A DNA stretch of 64,000 nt from Gracilariopsis chorda (taxonomy: Eukaryota > Rhodophyta > Florideophyceae > Gracilariales > Gracilariaceae), in assembly GCA_003194525.1 (NCBI GenBank), contig NBIV01000005.1:372001-436000 (forward strand), written 5' to 3'. The notes under the pieces were generated by a model. That model ran no database searches, was not told where the DNA came from, and saw only the letters and a list, made by a program, of their open reading frames with translations. The first letter of the stretch is position 1. Every line of letters starts with the position of its first letter. Shown in pieces: positions 1-10,238 of this stretch. The translations under genes were made by a program, and so were the position numbers.

Positions 1-325
1 TAACATGAACCTTTTCGTTTTCTTGGTGCACAGTGACGGTACCGGGTTCACTGCGATCCAGGACGTTTCGAAAATCTGTTGACCATTGATTGTTTGCCTG
101 GAAAGAGTGTCCATATCCATATCTGGAGAAGATTTCATCATGGCTGAAAGTTGCATCCTGGGCAATGACACCGTCGCTTGCAGAAATACGCAACAATGCA
201 TATTTGTTTGAGTTGTGCTTGAAGAATTCAAGCAGAAGAAACCAGTTCTTTCGCTCGATCGGAGATGCCACCTCAGGCTCTGGACATACTCTGGTACACC
301 ACCATGACGGGCCTTGGTCAGACAT
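1..325 (-). CDS. Hypothetical protein, 5' part only (runs off left edge)
   Basis: A reading frame opens at an ATG at 325 on the minus strand and stays open for 108 codons to the window edge, so the stop lies outside. The translation is rich in aromatic and charged residues and looks protein-like (for example WFLLLEFFKHNSNKYALLRI and later FRNVLDRSEPGTVTV). No family is recognised with certainty. The order of short beta-like stretches, an SDG turn and a later helix followed by a strand is faintly like the head domain of XRCC4-type repair proteins, but this is a guess. The downstream sequence is needed to identify it. Confidence 0.45.
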   Translation of the reverse strand, partial: MSDQGPSWWCTRVCPEPEVASPIERKNWFLLLEFFKHNSNKYALLRISASDGVIAQDATFSHDEIFSRYGYGHSFQANNQWSTDFRNVLDRSEPGTVTVHQENEKVHV

Positions 326-877
326 TCTCCCTTGACTTGATATGTTGAAGACCCATAGAGGAGGGAGTGACGGTACGCCTAGGAGTAGAGCTAAATGTGA
401 CGTGTCTCACCTACGGTTCTACTTGATTAAACGAGACGTTTTGACGACTCCAATCTCTACTAGCTAGGCTAGAGATTTCAAACGGCGAGACTATAATGAA
501 TCGTGTGTACACAATCAGGTATGAAGGGTGATCTTTGTCCTGGTTTCTGCATAGATGCATTGGTTTGCATATGTACATGTACAGGAATGATTGGCTGTGA
601 TGCTGTCACTAAAGCTGCGGTGAGGTCAACAGTTCGGATTATTTCGAGTAGATACCGAGTCACTTTATGCGTTCCGGCATTGACTCAATGCCGTCTCTAT
701 ACGAAGGCTCATCTCTTTCATCGCATACATCCCGTTTCAGTGCTTACGGTGGACACAGGTGGTTCCCACAATCTCGTACACGCTGATAACGAATCAAGAA
801 TCTATTCAACACAGCGAAACACATTCTCACGTAACTTTTTGTCATCTGCATTCCGGCACTTTGAACAAACCTCCCAG
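326..877. other. Intergenic region between divergent genes
   Basis: About 550 bases between a minus-strand gene and the plus-strand fibrillin gene. The fibrillin frame is open back to about 503 (first in-frame ATG at 521), but that part reads like non-coding sequence (many cysteines, no plausible targeting peptide). It is treated here as promoter and 5' leader. No other feature is seen. Confidence 0.4.
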
Positions 878-1738
878 ATGGAATGCTTCATTAAACCCAC
901 GCTTCCAATCCATCTGTCGCAGAAAAGTGTCGCAAGAGGATGTCGCCGCTCCAGCAGGCATTACCAAGTATCGAAGAACCTGAGAACGCGAGTCCACGCA
1001 GTATATGATGGTTATTCGAATCCATATTCCGAACAGGAACCCGAACCAACAGCCGACGTGCCGTTCAACAGCGGAGCAGGTAACGGAGTTGGCTCTGCAG
1101 CTGAACCAAATACAGTGATTGACGCGTCAGTCAAGAAGGTTCCACTGAGCGATTTGAAACTAGACCTGTTTGGCATGGCCTCCAGCGTCAACAGAGGTCT
1201 GGCTGCCTCGCCGTCTGTTCGCGAGCAGATTCTAGCGCTCATAGAGCAAATAGAGCGCGAAAATCCCACGCCATGCCCTACTTACAGCGATCTGCTTCTC
1301 GGGGAATGGCGTCTGGTTTTCACAAATGCCTTGGACGTGCTTTCGCTCGGCTTGCTGGCTCCGATAGCCCTCGTTTCAGAGGTATACCAGAACATTGAGA
1401 ACTCGGATCAGAACGACTTTTCCGTCACCAATGTTGTCAATCTAGAGCCAGCCATTGCGCCCGTTAGCAATTCCTTCTTTGGGAGAACAATGGGAGCTCT
1501 GTATGTTAGTGCCGCTGGCACAAGAAGAAATGACACCAGAATTGATATTGTATTCAAGGGGGTCCAGTTCAAGCCCATGTCTATTGCAGGATTGGAATTG
1601 CCCGGCGCATTGTCAACTCCCAGTATCGCGATAGGCTCCCCAAGGGGTTACATAGAAACAACATTTCTGGACGAAGATATTCGAATCCTTAGGGCGCCAC
1701 GTTCGAATGTGTTTGTTTTGCAGAGAGTGGGGAGCTGA
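878..1738 (+). CDS. Plastid-lipid-associated protein (PAP/fibrillin)
   Basis: Encodes a 286-residue PAP/fibrillin, a family of lipocalin-like proteins that bind lipids at thylakoids and plastoglobules. The diagnostic parts are LLLGEWRLVFTNALDVLSLG in the middle and GYIETTFLDEDIRILRAPRS followed by NVFVLQR at the C terminus, which match the conserved C-terminal block of the family (ETTYLDEDLRIxRGxxGNxFVL). The ATG at 878 is preferred: it has a G at +4 and is followed by a basic, Ser-rich stretch of about 45 residues, as expected for a plastid transit peptide. The frame is open further upstream (ATG at 521), but that part does not look coding. No intron is needed. The exact fibrillin subclass cannot be told. 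Confidence 0.85.
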   Translation: MECFIKPTLPIHLSQKSVARGCRRSSRHYQVSKNLRTRVHAVYDGYSNPYSEQEPEPTADVPFNSGAGNGVGSAAEPNTVIDASVKKVPLSDLKLDLFGMASSVNRGLAASPSVREQILALIEQIERENPTPCPTYSDLLLGEWRLVFTNALDVLSLGLLAPIALVSEVYQNIENSDQNDFSVTNVVNLEPAIAPVSNSFFGRTMGALYVSAAGTRRNDTRIDIVFKGVQFKPMSIAGLELPGALSTPSIAIGSPRGYIETTFLDEDIRILRAPRSNVFVLQRVGS

Positions 1739-2171
1739 AGGTTCGCTTATAGGTTGTAATATCACCTTTCTCCGATAAAACAAGACCATTTCATGAAGTT
1801 TCACCCGTCATGTTCTGCAGCAGTTTCCTCAGGGCACTGGTTAGAGCAAACATAGCAAACATTGTATTCTTGACGCAAACGCACTCAGGCAAATGGAAAC
1901 ATACCCCCAAGAGGAGCAGCTGTCTATGGGAACGAAAAACAGTTAGAGCTGTGCTATGTGCAGATCAAAAATTCGACAATTGCTACGTTTTGACCCTTTT
2001 GTATGTCTTAGCGAGATAAATAGCCCGGACATTGGGCCTTGCGAGACTCCGTACATGAAAACTTCCCCAACGAAACCATCCGCTCTTGTGAGCATCAGGT
2101 GAACAGACACTCCCGCCTTGCGCAGTCACAAAACTATAGCGGTCAATGTCTTTGTTTCCGTCAAAGAAGCA
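1739..2171 (+). other. Intergenic region
   Basis: 433 bases between the fibrillin stop and the HPPK-DHPS start. Small open frames here are not protein-like. It should hold the fibrillin 3' end and the HPPK-DHPS promoter; no specific element is recognised. Confidence 0.3.
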
Positions 2172-3712
2172 ATGATACAACGCTCGTGCGAATCGCTTAT
2201 GAAATCCTTGTCAAGGAGATTGAGCTCCACTAACACAGGAGAAAATGCGATTATTGCTGTAGGATCTAACGCCGGGAACAGGGCCCAACACATTCACGAA
2301 GCAATTCGAATGCTGAGGGAGATATGTGAAGTTCATCGTACATCCTTTCTGTACGAAAGTAAGCCGTAAGTTTGAATGACTTACGTTCTGCATGATAATG
2401 ACCACAATTGACACGTCATAGAATGTATGTCTTAGATCAGCCTAAATTCCTCAATGGTGTCGTCAAGATCAGAACTTCTCTACCCCCTTTGCAACTACTC
2501 CATAATCTAAAGATAATCGAACATAACTTAGGCCGCTCGTTTACTGGTGTACGCTACGGTCCACGTCCAATCGATTTAGATATCATTTGTTATGGGACAC
2601 GACGTATACACGAAGGCGATCATCTGATTGTTCCTCACCTTCGCTTGCACGAGCGCGAATTCGTGCTTCGTCCTTTGTGTGATATTTCAAAGTCATTCCC
2701 CATTCCGTTCGAGGATCGCACAAGAACAGCGGAAGAGTTATTGAAAGAACTGTTGCCCGATGGGAGGAGCGAGCTCAGGAAGGTAACACCAATGCATACA
2801 GGAAGGCTCTTTGAATGGGGTGAGAAAACGTTATTGATGGGAATCATCAATGTAACACCGGACAGTTTCAGTGATGGGGGCCAGCACGACACTGTTGAGA
2901 AAGCACTGAAGCAAGTAGAGGCATTCTTTGAACAAGGTTTCGACATTGTTGACGTAAGTGCTCCCACTCTTTGAACGACCGGAAGGATACAATCATAGTG
3001 ATCTGACGTATTCATCTCTTCACACAATTTGCAGGTCGGTGGCCAAAGCACTAGGCCTGGTGCGCAATTAGTCGGAGCTGAAGAGGAACTAAGTCGCGTC
3101 TTGCCCACCATAGAAGCCGTGCGTCGCTCATTTCCGGATGTTGTTATTTCATGTGATACGTTTTTATCAGAGGTCGCAGAGCGAGTCCTAGATGCTGGCG
3201 TTGAATTGATCAACGACATTTCCGCGGGAACACTGGACAGCACGCTGCACGAAACCCTAGCACGTCGCAACGCAGCTTGTGTACAAATGCATACGCGCGG
3301 AACACCAGACACAATGAGGGATCTTCAGAGCTATGAAAATGTTACAGAAGAGGTATCCCAAGAACTGTCGCAGAACATGGAGACCGCGCAAAATGCGGGC
3401 TTAAAACGATGGAGCATGATAAGTGATCCTGGGATTGGTTTTGCGAAGAAAAAGGATCAGTCAATCCAGCTTCTGCGGGAAAACCGTCGTTTTCGAATGC
3501 TCACCGGGAATTATCCTGTTCTGCTAGGGCCGAGCCGCAAATCATGGCTTTCGAGTGTAACCATGGTTGACACCCGACATTCTCGTGATTGGGCAACTGC
3601 GGGGGCCGTCAGTTGCTGCATTGGACGCGGTGGTGTCGATATCGTTCGCGTACACGAGCCTAGTGTAGCGGATGCGGTGCGGGCTGCCGATATTATTGCT
3701 CGCGGCCTGTAG
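2172..3712 (+). CDS. Bifunctional HPPK-DHPS (folate biosynthesis), three exons
   Basis: Exons 2172-2365, 2422-2953 and 3035-3712, with GT-AG introns of 56 and 81 nt, give a 467-residue protein. The N-terminal half is 6-hydroxymethyl-7,8-dihydropterin pyrophosphokinase: AVGSNAGNR, and the signature GPRPIDLDIICYG. The C-terminal half is dihydropteroate synthase: GIINVTPDSFSDGG, DVGGQSTRPGA (created exactly by the second splice), SDPGIGFAKK and GPSRKSWL. Together they convert hydroxymethyldihydropterin to dihydropteroate. This two-domain fusion is the plant and algal arrangement, where it is mitochondrial. The Arg/Ser-rich first 30 residues fit such targeting. No aldolase (FolB) domain is present. 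Start: first ATG in the open frame; ATG 2199 is an alternative. The stop overlaps the end of a small convergent gene. Confidence 0.93.
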
Positions 3713-3887
3713 CGTCGTTGTGTGCGTTGATAGCTGCAGAGATATCTTCGCGTGTTGTGGCGTTAGCGTACTGAGGAGCCAGTTCCCGTGCACGAGCTCG
3801 ACTGTACGCTTTCCCAAAGTGAAGAGCAGCCACACCCGCACCAAAGACTAAAACCCACTGAATCGTTGTCGTGATCTTGTAGTTCAT
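3693..3887 (-). CDS. Small single-pass membrane protein, hypothetical
   Basis: A 64-residue frame with a good start context (AAA before ATG). Residues about 10-26 (WVLVFGAGVAALHFG) form one hydrophobic segment, followed by a basic, Arg/Ala-rich stretch and a polar tail. The layout resembles small inner-membrane subunits of mitochondria, but no family is recognised. Its 3' end overlaps the HPPK-DHPS 3' end by 20 bases in convergent orientation, similar to the 15-base overlap of two other genes near 16.45 kb. It may equally be a chance frame. Confidence 0.4.
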   Translation of the reverse strand: MNYKITTTIQWVLVFGAGVAALHFGKAYSRARARELAPQYANATTREDISAAINAHNDATGREQ

Positions 3888-4459
3888 TTCGATGTGATGA
3901 AAGATATGAACTGACGATCTTGATGGTCCTGTTTTGAGAAGAAATGCTGGTTAAGGCGTTCTCTGACGAGCAAGAATGAAAAAAGGTTTGGGCCCGAAAG
4001 TGAAGATGGGCACGCACCTTCGGAAAAAACTGAAACAGCCAGACAGGGCGGCTGCCTTTACACGTTTCAAGTAACGAAATACCTCTTTCCCCTTAGTAGA
4101 TGAATTGTTCGGGGTGGTGAGAGATAAGATGAGGAGCTGAGGACTCTCAATTTCAGGTGGACAAGAGCAGTATCTAGAAGCTCTACCATGGCATATCGAT
4201 TCTGCAGCAACGTTGCCGTTCGCGCACCAGTTTTCCTGCTATAAACGGCGCGACTGCCTAAGTGCTTCTCTCGCATGTCTTTTGAGTCCGCTTTCAAAGC
4301 CGTCAATCGATTCGTTTATGCACACCAGCCGTACTGCGCATTCCTTTGACAAGGTTTCAAAAGACCGAGCGCCAATTTCACTCACTACGCTGCTCCCTGC
4401 CGTGTGTATCAACACTTTCCTTATCCGGTAGATAATCGCATTACCTTCACGTCATCATC
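3888..4459. other. Intergenic region, divergent promoters
   Basis: About 570 bases between the small minus-strand gene and the CpcF-like gene. No convincing coding or RNA feature is seen. Confidence 0.3.
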
Positions 4460-5302
4460 ATGCGTTTGCACGCTTTCCTCTCCCCGCCATCCCTCCCTTT
4501 TCGACGTTCATCTGCTAACTCGCGCTGCCCGCTGCGTCCGCAAATGAGCGGTGTGAACGGAGGCATCGATTACGAAATCGATCTTACAACTCTACCACCA
4601 TCATTGGCCTCCCGCATATCTTATGTGCAAAATGGTCCAGACTCTCCGACCGCCCTCATAAGCGCAGCAGAAGAGATAGCCCTCGCAAGCAAATCTCATC
4701 CACAAACCCTTCCCGTGCTCGTCGACATGCTGGGCTTCAATAATCCAGCCGCGGCCGGGATCGCTATTGCCGCGCTGGTTGATGCCGGCGATCTTTCCAT
4801 ACCGTCCCTCCTTACGGGTGTTGCGGCTTTTAACTATTCGGTCAACGCATACGCATTGCGTGCATTGGCCGGTATTGGGAATCCGTCCGTCCTGCAAGTG
4901 TGTTTAGCTTGCGCAAATAGTGGGCCCATCCCAAATGTGAGGCGAGCGGCGTGTAGAGCGCTGGGAAGCTTGCACTACACAGCAAATGAACACGCACGCA
5001 CAGCTTATGAATGCCTACTTACACTCGCCGACAAAGAGGCGGATTGGGGTGTCCGCTACGCCGCAATTGTCGCCTTGGAGCATTTTGAAGCTATTTCTTT
5101 GCTCGATAGGGCGTTGAAAGAGCTTGGGCTGCGCGTCGTACTGGCCGCCGCAGAAGGTAACGGGAACGTACTAAACGAGCAACAGAGTGAGGAAGGCAAG
5201 GAGAACAAGATCGCAATACAAAGTGATCCTACTGTGGCAGCGCGGGCGACTGTGGCGCTGGAGACAATGCGTCAGAGATTGGAAGCATCGGCTGGAGTAT
5301 GA
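4460..5302 (+). CDS. CpcF/PecF-like HEAT-repeat protein (phycobilin lyase family), plastid
   Basis: A 280-residue protein. Residues 1-30 are Ser/Arg/Pro-rich and look like a plastid transit peptide. The rest is a string of HEAT-like (PBS lyase) repeats: LPVLVDMLGFNNPAAAGIAI, then FNYSVNAYALRALAGIGNPS, then VRRAACRALGSLHY, then DWGVRYAAIVALEHF. The block YNYxxRAWAxRALAxIGDP followed by SVRRAAxxGLG is typical of cyanobacterial CpcF/PecF, the non-catalytic partner of E-type subunits that attach bilin to phycobiliprotein alpha subunits. I infer a role in phycobilisome assembly; chaperone or isomerase roles are possible. No CpcE-like partner is in the window. It is one of the main reasons to call this a red alga. 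Confidence 0.75.
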   Translation: MRLHAFLSPPSLPFRRSSANSRCPLRPQMSGVNGGIDYEIDLTTLPPSLASRISYVQNGPDSPTALISAAEEIALASKSHPQTLPVLVDMLGFNNPAAAGIAIAALVDAGDLSIPSLLTGVAAFNYSVNAYALRALAGIGNPSVLQVCLACANSGPIPNVRRAACRALGSLHYTANEHARTAYECLLTLADKEADWGVRYAAIVALEHFEAISLLDRALKELGLRVVLAAAEGNGNVLNEQQSEEGKENKIAIQSDPTVAARATVALETMRQRLEASAGV

Positions 5303-5409
5303 TTGGACCGGCGAAACTGAACGGTCTGTGATATATTTACTGCCAAGATGTACAACACTGGTCCCACGTCGGAAGAAGATTCGAAAAGGAATGGGGGTTC
5401 AAAATTGCA

Positions 5410-6990
5410 CTACTGCTCTTCCCCAGAAGGTGTATCTTCTATCAGAGGTCTTTCCACCGGAGAAGAAGGTGGTGTAAGACCTTGGCCGAATGCTCGCTGA
5501 GCAATCATAGAGCCTGTAACTACTTTTAACAAAAAGCGCACGCGCAAGAGAAGATGAGATTCTTTGCTGTCGTGCGTGAGGACCGGCATATCAGGCAAAT
5601 ATCTGCGCAGCGCAACAGATGCTGCTGTAACTTGCCTTCTACGCTCCATCTCTGTGATGTTTTCCATGATTTTGTCCTTCGCAACCCGTACGATGTCGTT
5701 TGCAATCTGAATAGAGGCGTCAGGGCGACCACACTGTATAGCTCTTTGAGACATTTCAAACAGCTGGTGTGGCTGTGAAAGCCATTGAGCCGCCACAGCG
5801 GCAATTTTCCTCGGTTTCTTCGCAAATACTCCGACCCGTTGTTGCTCAACGTATCGCACATTGGCTTCTTCTTGCCCTGGTAAAAAGGCAGTGATGATCA
5901 TCGGTAATCCTCGTATGAGGGCCTCAGCAATTGTGCCTGGTCCCGCTTTAGTACACATAATGTCGGAAGCGGCCATCCACTCACTCATGTTGTTAACGTA
6001 GCCCAAGGGAATCATGTGGCATTGCCAAGTTTCAGAAGCCAACGAATCGCGCAGTTGTTCGTTCTTACCGCATATTACGATAAGTTGAAGGTGAGGGGTC
6101 CCCAGCTTACGCGGAAGCTGATGAGCCAGGGTGGTGGCAATTGAACGCAAAGCGCCCACACCGTCGCCACCACCGATGAGTAGAACAGCAGGTGCATCGG
6201 GAAGCATGCCGAGCTTCTCTCGCAGTTGCGATTTTGAGCGTTCGCCTGTCCAAAATTGTTGGCGCACCGGTAAGCCAACCGTCTTGACCTGCGAATCAGG
6301 CACGCCGACACGATGGGCGAGCCTCGCGACGTCTGGAGTGGGCACATACACCATATCAGCTCCGCGGTGGAACCATGTTGGATGTGCGCCGCCAAGATCA
6401 GTAACGACGGTGACAAACGGCGGGCGCGGGATATAGGTTTCGTTAGCAATGCGGTTGAGCACGTGAAGTGAAAGTGTGTTAACGAGGGGATGAACGGAGA
6501 TAACGAGATCCGGCTGATACTTTATGAAGGCCGAGCGCACATTCTTGTGGGCGAGGGTGTTAAAATAACACTCGGTGACAGCTCTGAACGGTGGGAAACG
6601 AGCAAATTCATAGGTGAACTTCCACAACGCCGGCCTCTTTGCCAGGAAGGTGTATTGTGCCGGAAAACGACGAAAGGGTCCGCTTGCAAGTTCGACCCAA
6701 AAGTCAACGACGTCAATGTGAACTTGTCCCGGGTGCAGGTGTTGTAACGCGGCACGTAGAGCTGCAGCAGAAGCCTTGTGTCCTCCGCCGGTATCAGAGG
6801 ACAAGACGAGAACGCGAAGCTTGCGGGAGTGACTCAGAAGACGACGCGCATGCAACAAGGGCCGCGGCAGTTCTGTGAGCTGCTGAGTCGGGGTTGCTGC
6901 GGAGGCGATGGCCGGTGGGAGCTGGGTATTTGCGTCTTCGGGGAGGAGAATTTGTGGAAGAAGAGGTGCGGGAGTCAAAGGGGAAGTCAT
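5410..6990 (-). CDS. MGD: Monogalactosyldiacylglycerol (MGDG) synthase
   Basis: A 526-residue GT28-type glycosyltransferase that moves galactose from UDP-galactose to diacylglycerol at the plastid envelope, making the main thylakoid lipid. Motifs seen: SSDTGGGHKASAAAL near residue 65 (acceptor-side glycine-rich loop), VTDLGGAHPTWF in the middle, GGGDGVGAL, and the nucleotide-binding C-terminal block GPGTIAEALIRGLPMI followed by PGQEEANVRYV. The length fits plant and red-algal enzymes rather than the cyanobacterial glucosyltransferase route. The first ATG is at 6990; the N-terminal 55 residues are Pro/Ala/Thr-rich and may be a short transit peptide. It converges on the CpcF-like gene with a 107-base gap. 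Confidence 0.92.
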   Translation of the reverse strand: MTSPLTPAPLLPQILLPEDANTQLPPAIASAATPTQQLTELPRPLLHARRLLSHSRKLRVLVLSSDTGGGHKASAAALRAALQHLHPGQVHIDVVDFWVELASGPFRRFPAQYTFLAKRPALWKFTYEFARFPPFRAVTECYFNTLAHKNVRSAFIKYQPDLVISVHPLVNTLSLHVLNRIANETYIPRPPFVTVVTDLGGAHPTWFHRGADMVYVPTPDVARLAHRVGVPDSQVKTVGLPVRQQFWTGERSKSQLREKLGMLPDAPAVLLIGGGDGVGALRSIATTLAHQLPRKLGTPHLQLIVICGKNEQLRDSLASETWQCHMIPLGYVNNMSEWMAASDIMCTKAGPGTIAEALIRGLPMIITAFLPGQEEANVRYVEQQRVGVFAKKPRKIAAVAAQWLSQPHQLFEMSQRAIQCGRPDASIQIANDIVRVAKDKIMENITEMERRRQVTAASVALRRYLPDMPVLTHDSKESHLLLRVRFLLKVVTGSMIAQRAFGQGLTPPSSPVERPLIEDTPSGEEQ

Positions 6991-7266
6991 CACGCGACGC
7001 GGCGCGGAACGGGGACGACGGAGGTGGACGGTTGGGATGGGCTGTGGATTAATGAGAGGGGTGTTTTCGGGGCTGGCAGCGAATGTGGAGCACGAGAAAC
7101 GTCACCAGTGGCAATGCTTGAATCGGCGTTGCCCAACGGAACGGGCAGTGGACAAGTGCGTGCACTGTTGCTGTCGTTGCTGTCAATCCGCGCAACGGTG
7201 CTCGTTTGACAGCGCACACACGTTTCTTTATCGGCGTATTGCTATTTAGTTCATCTATCGAAGCGC

Positions 7267-8853
7267 TCAGAGGGCGGGAGTCTCGAGCAGGAGCGGCTCT
7301 AATGTGGCGCGCTTCTCCGTCATGTATGTGTAGTCCGCGCCGTAGCTGCGGGAGAACCAGCGCCCCAGTCCAATCGTCACCTTCACCTGCCCCCCAGCCG
7401 TTCCCTTGGGCACTCTACAGCTCAGCAATCCCTCGCGCGCCACGCGCACATCACTACAAAGCCTGGAGCCGAGCATCACCGTCAGTCCGCGCTGCGGGAA
7501 TCGGCCCCGAACCCATACCCGATTCCCTCCTTCAGCCGGTCCGCGTCGCGGTAGAACGCTCCACACCACCGCCCGTTGCGCGGCTACACCGCCTTCCTCC
7601 GCCGTTCGAAGCACCACTAACGAGCGCACCATGAAATCCGTCATCACCACATTACTTTCAATGTCCACAATCGCGTCCAACCCACCCACCTCCAGCAGCT
7701 CTTCCCGACGCGCCACCGTTTTCTTGTCAGATAGGAAAAAGGCAAAGCTGTTTCCGCGATCGTTATTGCCGCCGTGAAATCCGATTCGCGCCAGGATTAG
7801 CGCCCCTTTCCATCCACTGCCGCGCTTGTTGCTCGCGTATTCAGCCAGTCCGTTCGTGGATGACTCCATGCGCACTATGGCTTCAGTTTTTCCGGCACCT
7901 TGGTATACGCATTGCTTTGCGTCAGAACGCCCGCGGTTGCGGTTGGGGTGTCCAAACCATTTGCCTTCTTCCGCCAAATAAAGCGCGTCATCTGTGTGCG
8001 GTTCGCTTTCCAAATTCACTGTACAAGATGTGCTTTCTTTGCCGTATCCCGGGTTGGGACCGTTGTCAGTCACGTACAAACCGCCATTGGTGTGTAGTTC
8101 GACGGAGAACGCGTTCATGAATCCGGGCGCAAACACGCTTACGTCGGGGTTGTTTGCTACGTTTGCAAGTCTTCCGTTCGGCGTATCGTACTTGACCTCC
8201 CCATTGAAGGTGGCTATGTTGTGCCGCACCGTCAGCAGTGCGCCGGATAAAGGCGTTTCTGGTGCGCCACCATCACCGTCTCCCTTTTCAGAGAACCCGG
8301 CATTTGTCATACCCCCATTCAGAACCTTGAGTGTACCATCCAGGTCAACAACCATTCCGTTTACGCCGTGGTCATGGTTCGAAACTGACAATCCAGTCAC
8401 TAGGTTTTTGGTCACTGCTAGACAATGCCCACCCTGGTTGGACCGCATAATCTGAACCATACCATTCATCCATCCGTACGGAAACAGCTCAGGTTCTCCG
8501 TGGCGCCCTCCGCCCCAGTTCAATTTGGAGGTGGCAATGTACAGAAAAATGTCCTTCTCTGTAAAGTGCCTGGGGTCAAATGTTAGTCCGAGAACGGAGC
8601 GGTCGACGCCGAAGTTCTTGCTCGTACACACATCTGTGACACGATAATCGTCGTCTACTTTCAATGCGGTAACGATTCCCTTTGAGCCGACGTAGTACCG
8701 CAAATCTGGTCCTTGTCGTACTACGGTCGGACCGTCAATGGCACGGAAAGGAGTTCCATCTTGGTTTTTGAATTCGTCTACTATCCATTCTTGACTTGCG
8801 GCGTAACTTATGAACAAAGGCAGCACCGCCGAAGCAAAAGCGGCTACCCTCAT
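7267..8853 (-). CDS. Secreted sorbosone/glucose dehydrogenase-like beta-propeller with C-terminal IPT/TIG domain
   Basis: A 528-residue protein with a clear signal peptide (residues 1-20, hydrophobic, ending AAS). The body looks like the six-bladed propeller of the PQQ-dependent soluble glucose/sorbosone dehydrogenase family: LGLTFDPRHFTEKDIFLYIA, NHDHGVNGMVVDLDGTLKV, and APGFMNAFSVELHTNGGLYV. From about residue 430 a different module follows (SVLPRRGPAEGGNRVWVRG, later LLSCRVPKGTAG), which reads as an immunoglobulin-like IPT/TIG fold. That combination suggests an extracellular or cell-wall carbohydrate protein. Whether PQQ is bound cannot be told. Single exon. Confidence 0.78.
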   Translation of the reverse strand: MRVAAFASAVLPLFISYAASQEWIVDEFKNQDGTPFRAIDGPTVVRQGPDLRYYVGSKGIVTALKVDDDYRVTDVCTSKNFGVDRSVLGLTFDPRHFTEKDIFLYIATSKLNWGGGRHGEPELFPYGWMNGMVQIMRSNQGGHCLAVTKNLVTGLSVSNHDHGVNGMVVDLDGTLKVLNGGMTNAGFSEKGDGDGGAPETPLSGALLTVRHNIATFNGEVKYDTPNGRLANVANNPDVSVFAPGFMNAFSVELHTNGGLYVTDNGPNPGYGKESTSCTVNLESEPHTDDALYLAEEGKWFGHPNRNRGRSDAKQCVYQGAGKTEAIVRMESSTNGLAEYASNKRGSGWKGALILARIGFHGGNNDRGNSFAFFLSDKKTVARREELLEVGGLDAIVDIESNVVMTDFMVRSLVVLRTAEEGGVAAQRAVVWSVLPRRGPAEGGNRVWVRGRFPQRGLTVMLGSRLCSDVRVAREGLLSCRVPKGTAGGQVKVTIGLGRWFSRSYGADYTYMTEKRATLEPLLLETPAL

Positions 8854-9877
8854 CGGAGGCGTTACACAAAATATGAGGGAGCTTCTCTGGATGCATTCAG
8901 TCGCAGTAGAAACAGGTCAAGTTCAAGGAGGTTTGTTGTTTGCAGCCTTCAGCAAGTCTAACAGTACTTTGTCTACTATGCAGAATCAGAGCCATGCACC
9001 TGGGCAAAGCATCCATTTTCGTACGGCCAGAGCCACTGAATCAACCGAAAAGCTACGTGGCGTAGGTAAGAAGGCGTCTTGTTTCGCCGTTACGGTCACA
9101 AGAAGAATAACGAAAGCTACTACATGGTCACTGTGATGGTAGCACCCAGTGCCACCGGGTATTTCTGACAAATGGAGTTAGGAAATGCTGCCAACCAATG
9201 GACACCACCCCTTGTAGATGGCCCATGTTAGGGAAGCTTATACTGCGCCCTGAAGAATGCTTTTGTTCAGGTATAATTCTTTTTGCCGAACACCATTCCG
9301 TCTTCGTTCTCTGCAGTGAGAAGTTTCTTTCTCTCACAGGCGTGTCGGTACATGAGCTTGTTTCAAGGACATCACGGCGCGGCCGTTTTTTTGAGGTGTT
9401 CTGAAAGACGGACCAGAATGTCCTCTCTTTCAGTGCAGGCCCACATTCATGTAGAAAAAGTGGGGCACTCGACAAAGAAGGAACGCGTAGTGCAGCGAGC
9501 AGTCTCGCCGCAGGATACTCCGAGAAATAGGACCCCTGGTATCCGTATGCTTTACATTATGTGAGTGAGGAATTTGGTAGAGGGAATTCGTTCCGGTGCG
9601 AACGAAAGAACGGCGCGCAGTACGTCTGCGTTGCGGCAAAGCCGAACCTGAGTTGAGGACCGTGATATTGTGTGAGTTCAAGGACGATAGCATTCCTTTC
9701 ATGGAGCATGTACGGTGACCGTATTGGATGTCAACCCCGAAGTCTCATACCCGGTAGAGATTCCCTACATATTGATCTATTCTGCGCCACGAGGCGTCCG
9801 CCATTTTCGCAAGTCTGAATTCTTAAGTTTCTTCTATCTGAAAACGATCTGAAAACAAGAGCATTCCCTTCATTCCT

Positions 9878-10165
9878 TCATTGTGGGTTCAGATTTTCTA
9901 TTTCTTCCACTCTGTTGTCAGAAAAGAAAAGCTCAATCATCTGCGTGTAGCTAGCCCTTGTAAGAGGAAGCAGATGAGAAGGGGGCGATGTAGAGGCTTC
10001 CCACTCCAAGAGTGCATTTCGCTCTCTCGAGGTGCTTGCTCTCTGTTCGTCGAGAACTCTTTCAAGCACCCCGTAGATATCTAGTGCCGCGGAACATCGT
10101 GCGGGACACCGCGAATATCGATTGGGCCGTTGATGATGCCACGGTGATGGAACGGCACATGCCAT
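9878..10165 (-). CDS. Weak hypothetical ORF, 95 residues
   Basis: Starts at an ATG at 10165. The C-terminal two thirds (from ALDIYGVLERVLDEQR onward) has a mix of charged and hydrophobic residues like a helical protein, while the first 25 residues are Pro/Arg/Cys-rich. No family is recognised. It may be a small gene, the last exon of a spliced gene or a chance frame. Confidence 0.2.
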   Translation of the reverse strand: MACAVPSPWHHQRPNRYSRCPARCSAALDIYGVLERVLDEQRASTSRERNALLEWEASTSPPSHLLPLTRASYTQMIELFFSDNRVEEIENLNPQ

Positions 10166-10238
10166 ACACGGTAACACGGTGAGGGACGCGCTTCTGTCCA
10201 AAACGCGTAAAATTTGTCAGATCACTGCTCGTTTCCGC

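Noticed and set aside
503..877. Longer N terminus for the fibrillin
   Set aside because: The added residues are Cys-rich and not transit-peptide-like; the first codon is GTG and the ATG at 878 has a better context.
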